60,000 nt of DNA from Lingula anatina (Eukaryota; Brachiopoda; Lingulata; Lingulida; Lingulidae): NCBI RefSeq assembly GCF_001039355.2, contig NW_019773770.1, positions 250,001-310,000 of the forward strand. Reading direction: 5' to 3'. The translations under genes were made by a program, and so were the position numbers. This document shows positions 1 through 11,498 of this stretch, piece by piece. The notes below the pieces were generated by a model. That model saw only the letters and a list, made by a program, of their open reading frames with translations. It had not been told where the DNA came from and searched no databases. How positions within the stretch are numbered: the stretch's first letter is position 1; each line of letters begins with the position of its first letter.

Positions 1-55
1 TTAAAGTAGGTGTCTTATATAGTGTCCACAATTTTTGTTTATTTACTCATTTCAG

Positions 56-159
56 GGAGAATTTCGGTTACATCAGTCCCAACTGGAAAGCTCCTCCGTC
101 CGATGACCCAAAATATTTAAGAAAGCGAGCCATGCAAGTTAGCATGTGCATTCAATGTG
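56..159 (+). CDS. MORC2: MORC2 exon: linker into CW zinc finger
   Basis: The acceptor is TTTCAG and the donor TGTG/GTAGGT. It encodes the FGYISPNW stretch and the RKRAM...CIQC start of the CW finger, including the first zinc-binding Cys. It ends one base into a codon. Confidence 0.92.
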
Positions 160-3100
160 GTAGGTTGTATTTTTGCTTCTGAACCCCATTGGAATCAATA
201 AGTTTCTGTCCTTCATAATTATACCAGAAGTAAAAATTGTTAAGCTGGAGTTGCATTATACTTTCCCATATTGGTTTTTATTTGGTCTTTGTATTGCTAT
301 CACTTAAATATGCTAATGAATCACAAATGATAACACTTCACATTTTTATGGGGCAGATAGCCCCCTTTTCTCTTTTTGATTCAAGACCACATGTTAGAAA
401 GGAAATGTATACATATCAATATTTTTCCTCCAGATGAGTGCCTGAAATGGAGAATGCTTCCCTTTTCCTCCAGTAGTATTGGTAAAGTGTATCCAGATAA
501 CTGGGTTTGTGCCATGAACCCTGACCCTTCACATAACAAGTAGGTGAACACACCCACGCAGTCACGCACACACACACACACATGCCTCTGAGTCCAGTAC
601 ATTAAGAGTTAGAGGATGGTTTCCATGTTTGACTGCCAGATATCACAAATCTTAAAGCAGTGGGACAAGATGTTGAAGGGAGCTCGTAATTTCACTTTTG
701 TTGAATATGGAAAAAAAATATGACCCAGATTTTTGTTTTACCTTTACTATCTTAAAAAAGACTTCAATCAGAGTGGTTGTCTTTTTTTTCTAGATGCTCT
801 GCCCCAGAGCAGAAGTTGAATATACCAGAGGGTGTCCTCAAAAAGGAAGTCCGAACTAAAGACCAGAAAGAAAAGGAACTTGCAGAAGTGAGTATTACAT
901 TTTGAAAGTTTGGACATAATGCTTGTAGGCTACTTTCCCAGTAGCTTTTCTTTATTATTTTATAACTCACTAACAGTCAAGAATTCTTTGACTAGTATTT
1001 TGGAATGTCAACGTTTATCAAAGAAGCAGACACCTTTTAGAATGCATATTTTTCTTTTACTTATTATCGTATTCCCATTTCAGGAAATAAAAAAGAAGCA
1101 AGAAAAGTTGAAAGCCATGAAGGTATCTTTTATTTTTATGTTTTATTAGAGGCAAAATTTTGAAACAAAAATAAATAATACCTAACAACTTTTTTGTTTT
1201 GGAATACAAGCTTTGAAATGAATTCAGTTAAAACTTTGATTGAAACAACAAAAGTTATGTTCATATTTGGGTATATTTATATGTATTTCTTTTCTAGAAA
1301 ACACAAGTTGTTACGTCATCACGGCAAGGAAGGCAGCTTTTAAGAAAGAAACAAGAAGAAGAAGAGGAAGATGAGGATGAAGAAGATGAAGAAGAAAGTG
1401 AAGAGGAAGATGAGGAGGAGGAAGAGGAAGCACCAGCTCCTCGGAAATCTGTAAGTACAGAATTTGTCTTCATACTGGAAATAGAAGCATGTGATTAGAA
1501 AGTTATACACAGAGGGTAAACAAACTAGTAAAGAAGATAGATAGTAGGCACAAGACAAAATGCTGTGTATATAAAAATATCAATATGATGGTGTCTAAGA
1601 ACAAGATAATTGTTTTGCCAAAGGATTTGTTACTCATATTATTTTGCATTTCACTTAATCTCATTTCCCAGCGCGAACCTCAACGCAGACCACCTCCAGC
1701 AAAATCCAGTAGAATCAAAGTTCCCCCCTCCCCACCCACTGCTAAGTCCAGGTCCACCCCTGCCAGGCCAGTCTCTTCCACAGCAGCAGACAGCAGAAAG
1801 ACGGCTCCGGCCTGGGCAGACAACAGGAGAAGATCTGACACTACCACCACCACTACTACTACTACTACACCAAAGGCCACGCCCCCACAAGTGACATCTA
1901 CCAGACCAGAGCCCAGTAAGAAGACTGTGCCAACCAAAGCCCCAGCTGTGACCACCACTAAGACAGCACCAGTGTCTAAGGTAGGGACAGGATAACTAGG
2001 ACATTCAGGATGCCTTGGTACCCAGAGTCCTGTATTAAGTGATGATTTTGCCTTCACTTAAACCATAAAATGCAATGCCAGGAGCCTTTAGAATACTTAA
2101 ATAAGGATCATATAATTGTGTAAAGTCAGTGGAGTTTCACTGGTTCTAAGTACTGAAAAATGTGCACATTGTGTAGAAATATTTTACTAAAAGATGGCAT
2201 TAAGTCATGGCCTCCACAATTTGAAACTTGCATGTCATAAATATTTCCCAACACTTCTCTTTTAACCTCGAATCAGACAAAATTATTTTTCAGAAATGTT
2301 TGAAATGTATTTTCACCATTGAATTAACAGGTGACAGAAACCAAACCTGCTGCAGCTGCTGTGAAAAGAAAGGCCTCTGTTACATCAGTTGTGTCTTCAA
2401 TAGCAAGTGAAGAATCAGACATGGACGAGGTGCCTTCCAAGAAAAAAAGTTTCATTAAGGTAGCATATCTGCTTCTTTCCAAGATTTTATAGTGGATTCT
2501 TTAATGATATCTTAGGCTGCTCAGTATGGGATAACCTAAATATCTTTAAAGGCTTTTTATTTCATGTAAAAACTGTCAGTATGTTTTTCTTCTCTCTTGG
2601 ACAGGAAGATGAGAAGGAAATTAATAATGATATTAAAGAAGACAGTGCTGTGGAAACAAATTATGATGATGTTTCGATGAGTGAAGATGGAAAGGACAGT
2701 AAGTTTCTAAATATATTACTGTTATTGTGTTATGGAACTGTCAGTTTAAGTTGATCCTTGATGTCTAGTTCTAATGGTTAATTCAAGTGCGTGAAAGTCT
2801 TTCAGTTTTATAAGTAGGACTTCAGAACATCATTGTGGGCTTTTGAAAAAAGAAGTTGTATGATCTTACATTTTAAGTTTTGTTTTTAGGTGAGATTGGA
2901 AGGAAAGTGGATGCTTGGATCAACAAAGATTGGTAAGCATTTTCAAATGAGAATTTTTATGTGGTATGTGGTGAAGAAATAAAACTGTCATTTTTTCTGT
3001 TGCTTTCATAGCTGTTGTCTACAATGTCTAAGATCACTGCGGTGCCTTTAAGCACCTATCTGTGCATCCAGCAACTTCATGGTAACCATCTTCACAAATT

Positions 3101-4992
3101 CATTCCTTCTAAATTCATGTTTGCTGTAAGCAAGATTTAATGAAGTTGTCCCTGGTTTTATGTCCTGTGAGCAAGAGTTGTAATTTCATGCAGTGTCTCT
3201 CTTTCACAGCTAGCACAACCACAGCCAGGAGTACACAATTACAGCATTGTACTGGAAATGCACAGAGCATGAGGCCTAAAGCCCATTCTATAAAATTTTG
3301 TCCAATAATTTTTTCAATAAACAATCTTTTCCATAAATAGTTTCACGTGCAAACTGCAATTCTGACAAAATGAAAGTAACCAGATAATTTAAAAAACAAG
3401 AATGTTCATTTTTTGTTGTTTAACCATAATATAGTTGTCTTAAAAGATACACAGGTTGAAGGTAGTCTCTAAGATGTATGGAGCCTTTTACATATTGAAA
3501 GGTACATAGCTTTAGGCCTATAAATTACAAAACGTGAGTTTTCCTGGAATTTTTTTTCATCTTTTTTAGGTCTAGATTTTCTTTTTTAAATAATTCTAAT
3601 AATGGAGATGAAACTGGTAAATAAAAGTTTTGATGGTAAAAATACAAAATATGAACTAATTTCAAAAAATGAGTTTATAGGTCATATTTTGCTCAACAGT
3701 TTTGAAAATTGTTGAAGTTTACAGGGTATTAATTAATTTAATTTATTTATTTATTTATTTATTTATTTATTTGCTATATAAAGATCTAAAATGCATCATG
3801 TGTCATTACTGGGAACAAAAAACCATGCAGTTCAAAAAGTCATGTACAACTGATACAAAGATAAGCAGATAAAGTGTTTACAGTTGTGAAATTGCATTCT
3901 TATTCTTTGCGAGCTCTCAAAATCAGCTTAAATCCCAGGTAACATGTCAACTTATTATAAAACTATTGAATTGCAGTGAAGTAGGTCACAAGGTTAAGCT
4001 TGGGAAGCATTCTGTCAAAATCAACCATGTTATCTTGTTGTTGTTATTATTATACAATGACAAAATGACCAAATTGTGTTCAATAAATAGGACATTTTCA
4101 AAGATGCCGCTTTTTAAAGTATGTAAGCCCTAATAACAATGTGGTGATTCTAAAAACAAAGCAATACAATGACCCCATAACCACAAACCTGTGGACCTCC
4201 ACACCCTTCTTTTGTTATAAATATGTCAGTAAAAATCAAAGAAAAATATCCTATACACCTTGAAGGATATGAAGGGAATTCTTTGTCTTTTGTAGGCATG
4301 CTGGCAAAGTAGTGAAAGTAAACAGGCAGCAGCAGAAGTGGAAAATTAAGTTTGACAAGTACCCAAAGGACAAATACGATAAATGGTAAGAGTGCATGAA
4401 GAGTTGCCTAATCTTGTGCGTGCATGTTATGTGTGGTGGGAGAAAACTAGAATGTGGGACCAAAACAAGATGATTCAGCCTTCTACTCTTATGGTCAAAT
4501 GTTCGTAACTGGGAATCGTAGCAATAAAGAAAACTCGTCCATCCATGTCCAAATAATTGTGACAACTTTTGCTGAAATCTTTGAGCAAGGTTCAGTGAGC
4601 ATACTTAATTACAGCTTTTAGACTATCGTTCCAGATAGAGCTGCTAAAACGGTATACGCATTAAATGATTTACCTGTACTTAATTGACCTCTGAAGATTA
4701 ACAATGCCTGTGGCTGGATTTAGTCAGTCATGGTATATCTCTTACTGGTTATGATTTAAGGCCATAACCAGAAAGAAATTTTTAAAAGATTTAATATTAA
4801 CTTTGTGAAGAAGTAGCCAGGTTAACCTCTGCTGTGAGAAACCTGTGGAGTCCTGATCAGTAGGGATGGGCAGGCTGAGGGGGTGTGGGTGGGATCGTGA
4901 GGGGAGGGGGGTTGGAAGTTGTACAGGGGTTCCCCATTAGATAGACCTACCTGCTCTATTGGTGGTTTGCAAACAAAGTGGCCCCTCTTCAG

Positions 4993-5025
<33 letters not shown>

Positions 5026-8000
5026 NNNNNNNNNNNNNNNNNNNNNNNNNNNNNNNNNNNNNNNNNNNNNNNNNNNNNNNNNNNNNNNNNNNNNNNNNNN
5101 NNNNNNNNNNNNNNNNNNNNNNNNNNNNNNNNNNNNNNNNNNNNNNNNNNNNNNNNNNNNNNNNNNNNNNNNNNNNNNNNNNNNNNNNNNNNNNNNNNNN
5201 NNNNNNNNNNNNNNNNNNNNNNNNNNNNNNNNNNNNNNNNNNNNNNNNNNNNNNNNNNNNNNNNNNNNNNNNNNNNNNNNNNNNNNNNNNNNNNNNNNNN
5301 NNNNNNNNNNNNNNNNNNNNNNNNNNNNNNNNNNNNNNNNNNNNNNNNNNNNNNNNNNNNNNNNNNNNNNNNNNNNNNNNNNNNNNNNNNNNNNNNNNNN
5401 NNNNNNNNNNNNNNNNNNNNNNNNNNNNNNNNNNNNNNNNNNNNNNNNNNNNNNNNNNNNNNNNNNNNNNNNNNNNNNNNNNNNNNNNNNNNNNNNNNNN
5501 NNNNNNNNNNNNNNNNNNNNNNNNNNNNNNNNNNNNNNNNNNNNNNNNNNNNNNNNNNNNNNNNNNNNNNNNNNNNNNNNNNNNNNNNNNNNNNNNNNNN
5601 NNNNNNNNNNNNNNNNNNNNNNNNNNNNNNNNNNNNNNNNNNNNNNNNNNNNNNGCATAACTAAACAACTTAAAAATAACAGTTTTTTTTTTAACAAACC
5701 CAAAGAGAAAATATAAAAATATATTCCTCTTTATATTCTTTTCCTTTTTGGTATATACCAACTTATATATAATTTATATTTTTCTTTTGTTCTATGAAGG
5801 ACAGCATATAATGTCACTAGAGTTTGCCCTTTTTTGCCCAGTTGAATAATCCCTGTTTAAAAAAAGAAAGAGAAAGAAAGACTTTGCTTTGAAAAAAGTA
5901 CCAGCTGTTCACATCTCAATAGTCAAAATTTTGTGGAAGCATCTGGCTCAGCCTGGCTGTGATTAATCATGGTCTAAGATAAATTGAAAATACAAGTGTA
6001 TATTTGTGTGTCTTTTTTGTTTAAGTGAATTGAGTTCTTAATACTGAATAGTAATGTTTCTGTGTTGACATTCTCTGGGGTCGGAAGTATAACTTGAATT
6101 ATTTTTCTTACCTGAACCTGTTCACCCAATAAATAACCATGTATAACATAATACTATTCAAAGACTTCCACGGGCTTTGGTCTGCAGTATATGTAAATGT
6201 TTTTTCTTCTTCTATTGACATCTTTCTTTTTCTTCTCCTTTCCTGGTGAACCACCAGGTTGAATAGAAATAAAGTGATCTGGTCAACCTTGCCAAAAATT
6301 AATTACCCGATATGTGTAATGAGTTAACTTTGCCTGAGGTGGTTGTCATGCTAATTGATCGATAGGTAGAACTTGAAACCAGTTTTTTCAGCATACCCCT
6401 CTCAATTTTCTTTTTTAAACAAGATAAAGTTTACACGTCTGCAATAGTGTTAACAACTGCAAAATGAAACAGTTATATTTGATATCTGATGTATGAGGAT
6501 TTCATAGCCTTTGTGTCTTGGCCCCATGTGCCCCAGGCGGGTTCCCTTTTGTCCTCTTCTCCCCGATATTGACACATCCTCATAATGTCTGCGGCAATTA
6601 AACTGCTATTTTAATTTGTGTTTTACAAGTTAGCTGCTCAGTTTTCAACCTAACACTGGTATTCATGGCCACATCCCTTGACAAGCAGATGGCATTATTT
6701 GGGCAAAAGCCTGACATAACTTTCAATATACACTACACACAGGCTTCAGTTTATTTAGGGGATGCCAGGAGGGGGCAAAACATTACACTCCTAACAAAGT
6801 AATATCAAAGCAGATTTTCTTACTGCTTACATACTCACTGGGTATAAGATTTCAGGCTCTAGGCATACTTCAACACTGGTTATTGAGAGTAATTACAAAA
6901 GAGATTTTGTCAGAGATTCATTTGAAGGTGTTAATAAACTAATTCCTCCTAAGGCCATGTAGTGTGGGGCTGCCATTGAAATGTTGTCTTTTATTGGAAA
7001 GATATTGCAAAATAAATGTACTGTTACTGGTGTAAAGGATCTGTATTTATATGATAACTTTGACTCTTTGGGTGATATGTTAAAATTGTATTGGTTGAAA
7101 TTCCCCTGTAAGTTGTACATGTAGTTTGTCTCAGTCATATGAATTTTCTGACTCCAAGCAGAACTTCAATATCAAGGTTACCACAATGAATCCAGTGGTG
7201 CTCTTTAAAACACATATCCATAAATGGAGGGGAAAAAAGACACCAGTGCAACAAAAAAAGTATATCACAGTGGTACTTTTAGTAGATAATCAAAATGTGC
7301 CCTCAACAAAGTGTGCTTAAATGCTCAAAGTTGACAGCTCTGAAGAACACACTTTTAAAGACATTGATAAGGAAAATGTCAACCTGTGAAATGGCGCACC
7401 ACTTCACTGTCCTTCAGTCTCCATAATGGTATGGACTACACCTCTGTGAGGCTGGTAATCTTGTAGTAGACAGAGAACAAATTACCCACGGCACACTCCT
7501 CTCATTTACTTCCCATTTGGACAAATGGGAGGCACACTTTTGGCTAGGTAGCTGTAATGGCCAGGGAGAAATGGGGAATTGATTGGGCTGGGCGGGTGTG
7601 AAGTGCCTGTGGGACTGGGGTCATTTGTGGAGGGGAGGCACCTCCTCTGCTGATTGTGAAAAACCTTTTGTTGAAAGTTAAGTGTTCTAGAGGTGTTAAG
7701 TGTGGTCTGCGTGGTGTGGCTCTGTATCTGGCACTGGTCTCTGTCAGGGACTGAACAGCATGTTGTGTCGTGTGGTAGAAGTTCATTCTTCCCTTACATC
7801 ATGTCACAGTGTCCTGGATCTGAGTGCATGTGGTGCATAGTTCGGAAGCCTTATGTAACTGATAAATACAAACCACCCAAAGACCCAGTATTGTGAACAT
7901 ATGGTGTTTTTGTAGCCTGTTGATATCAGAAAAATGAAATTATACATAATCCCAATTTTTTTTTTACACAATACCTTTAGATATTTTAAACAGAGTAATT

Positions 8001-9131
8001 CACCCAAGGGATATAACGGTAAATGATTGTAGAGTATAGTTTCAAGACAGACGTTTATGGTGCAATGGTATCTACCTGAGCCTTGAATCTGTTCATTTCA
8101 ACTGGCAACATACCTGTTTCATGTAAGATTTAATAAGTTATTGAACATAAAGATTCTGTGGACAAACCCACTATTGTACTTTCACTCTTGGTATGTGGCA
8201 CACTTCCTGGCAGTGTGGGCAGCAGATGACCAATCAGACTAGACAATAAGAACCAACCCATGTTATACCTTTAGATTGGTCACTTAACACTGGTCAATAT
8301 GGGGCATTTAAGGAATTGTCCATTTAAGAAATTGCCAACTTAGTGAAAGTACACGTCTCCTTATCCCTTAATTTTGCCAGCCACGAGGGCATTCTATTAG
8401 ATAGGGCATCAGTTTTCATTGACAGTTTTTGTGAGTCTTTTGTAGGTTCTTATTAGAGACTATTAAATCTTCCTTAATAATTGTGGCAGTGATTGAAGAT
8501 TTCTTGAATATTGTCCTGTCATCTGTTACTTTTGGCCTTGTGTCTAGAAAATGTGTCTGTGACTGGTTGAGTAAACATTTAAATATTTCTTATTTTTGGT
8601 TGCTCAGTTGATAAAACTATAGAACAATGAGTTGTAAACTTTTATCAACGTGGATGTTTGAAAATGTATATTTTAATATTTTAGGTTTGATCAGAATAGC
8701 ACAGACCTTAGGCTGTTGAAGGCAAGTGTTTCAAATAATGTGGTTTGTATTAACACCAGTCACATGTCTTATGAAACCTTTAGCACTTTTACTTGAAAAC
8801 TATAGAATAATCTAGAAAGGAATATTTAGAGCCTTACAATATTTCTAAGTAATATAGAATAATTATCTGAATTGAATTAAAGTCTGAAACATTCCGCTTA
8901 TAGCGTATAATATTTGTTCTCAGAATAAAGTCACAGTACATAACAATCTGTCTGTCAATTGTGTTCCAGGCCCCAGCCGAGTCCACAGAAAACTCTGTCC
9001 CACCTCCAACCTCAACGTCTCCAGTGGTGTCCACACAGGACAGCAACTCTGAGGCCCCCAGCTCCTCCACAACTGCTACCACCACCACCACCTCTACCCC
9101 ACAGCACTATGAGGAAATAGCAGCAGGTTAC

Positions 9132-9193
<62 letters not shown>

Positions 9194-11462
9194 TTTTTTT
9201 GGGGGGGGGGGGGGTGGGGGGAGTTCACAGTGTATTTGGGGAGAAAAATAGATTTTTTTTTTTTGGGGGGGGGGGGNGCTGGGCTGCCATTGAAATGTTG
9301 TCTTTTATTGGAAAGATATTGCAAAAAAATGTACTGTTACTGGTGTGAAGGATCTGTATTTATATGATAACTTTGACTCTTTGGGTGATATGTTAAAATT
9401 GTATTGGTTGAAATTCCCCTGTAAGTTGTACATGTAGTTTGTCTCAGTCATATGAATTTTCTGACTCCAAACAGAACTTCAATATCAAGGTTACCACAAT
9501 GAATCCAGTTGTGCTCGTTAAAACACATATCCGTAAATGGAGGGGAAAAAAGACCAGTGCAACAAAAAATGTGTATCACAGTGGTACTTTTAGTAGATAA
9601 TCAAAATATGCCCTCAACGAAGTGTGCTTAAATGCTCAAAGTTGACAGCTCTAAAGGACACACTTTTAAAGACATTGACAAGGAAAATGTCAACCTGTGA
9701 AATGGCGCACCACTTCACTGTCCTTCAGTCTCCATAATGGTCTGGACTACACCTCTGTGAGGCTGGTAATCTTGTAGAAGACAGAGAACGAATTACCCAC
9801 GGCACACTCCTCTCATTTACTTCCCATTTGGACAAATGGGAGGCACACTTTTGGCTAGGTAGCTGTAATGGCCAGGGAGAAATGGGGAATTGATTGGGCT
9901 GGGCGGGTGTGAAGTGCCTGTGGGACTGGGGTCATTTGTGGAGGGGAGGCACCTCCTCTGCTGATTGTGAAAAACCTTTTGTTGAAAGTTAAGTGTTCTA
10001 GAGGTGTTAAGTGTGGTCTGTGTGGTGTGGCTCTGTATCTGGCACTGGTCTCTGTCAGGGACTGAACAGCACTTTGTGTCGTGTGGTAGACGTTCATTCT
10101 TCCCTTACATCATGTCACAGTGTCCTGGATCTGAGTGCACGTGGTGCATAGTTCGGAAGCCTTATGTAACTGATAAATACAAACGACCCAAAGACCCAGT
10201 ATTGTGAACATATGGTGTTTTTGTAGCCTGTTGATATCAGAAAAATGAAATTATACATAATCCGAATTTTTTTTTTTTTTTTTTTTTTACATAATACCTT
10301 TAGATATTTTAAACAGAGTAATTCACCCAAGGGTATAACGGTAAATGATTGTAGAGTATAGTTTCAAGACAGACGTTTATGGTACAATGGTATCTACCTG
10401 AACCTTGAATCTGTTCATTTCAACTGGCACCATACCTGTTCCATGTAAGATTTAATAAGTTATTGAACATAAAGATTCTGTGGACAAACCCACTATTGTA
10501 CTTTCACTCTTGGTATGTGGCACACTTCCTGGCAGTGTGGGCAGCAGATGACCAATCAGACTAGACAATAAGAACCAACCCATGTTATACCTTTAGATTG
10601 GTCACTTAACACTGGTCAATATGGGGCATTTAAGGAATTGTCCATATAAGAAATTGGCAACTTAGTGAAAGTACACGTCTCCTTATCCCTTAATTTTGCC
10701 AGCCACGAGGGCATTCTATTAGATAGGGCATCAGTTTTCATTGACAGTTTTTGTGAGTCTTTTGTAGGTTCTTATTAGAGACTATTAAATCTTCCTTAAT
10801 AATTGTGGCAGTGATTGAAGATTTCTTGAATATTGTCCTGTCATCTGTTACTTTTGGCCTTGTGTCTAGAAAATGTGTCTGTGACTGGTTGAGTAAACAT
10901 TTAAATATTTCTTATTTTTGGTTGCTCAGTAATTACATGTAGAAAACTATACAACAAAAAGTTCTAAACTTTTTATCAATGTGGATGTTTTAAAATGTAT
11001 TTTATAATATTTTAGGTTTGATCAGAATAGCACAGACCTTAGGCTGTTGAAGGCAAGTGTTTCAAATAATGTGGTTTGTATTAACACCAGTCACATGTCT
11101 TATGAAACCTTTAGCACTTTTACTTGAAAACTATAGAATAATCTAGAAAGGAATATTTAGAGCCTTACAATATTTCTAAGTAATATAGAATAATTATCTG
11201 AATTGAATTAAAGTCTGAAACATTCCGCTTATAGTGTATAATATTTGTTCTCAGAATAAAGTCACAGTACATAACAATCTGTCTGTCAATTGTGTTCCAG
11301 GCCCCAGCCGAGTCCACAGAAAACTCTGTCCCACCTCCAACCTCAACGTCTCCAGTGGTGTCCACACAGGACAGCAACTCTGAGGCCCCCAGCTCCTCCA
11401 CAACTGCTACCACCACCACCACCTCTACCCCACAGCACTATGAGGAAATAGCAGCAGGTTAC

Positions 11463-11498
<36 letters not shown>

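Larger units (their letters stand above)
6966..9276 (+). repeat. Haplotype-overlap copy 1 (MORC2 intron-exon block)
   Basis: About 2.31 kb nearly identical to 9278-11560, differing by scattered substitutions, small indels, and poly-T and GT length. It ends in poly-T/poly-G directly before the lone N at 9277. The next copy begins at the base matching about 6966. This is what two overlapping contigs that failed to merge would look like. Confidence 0.85.

Noticed and set aside
1340-2057. Open frames antisense to MORC2 exons (Leu/Phe-rich, Val-rich)
   Set aside because: Shadows of the acidic and Thr-rich coding exons; no splice or domain support.
4822-5761. Several long open frames of 228-293 codons on both strands
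   Set aside because: They are made almost wholly of the N gap; no real codons support them.
9094-9367. Open frames of alternating Cys-Val or His-Thr residues
   Set aside because: Translations of the (GT)n microsatellite just after a 5' splice site.
7544-10207. Paired open frames repeated in the two MORC2 copies (such as 7544-7786 and 9855-10097, minus)
   Set aside because: They repeat because the whole block is repeated; intronic, with no domain or splice context. Similarity between the two is not evidence of coding.
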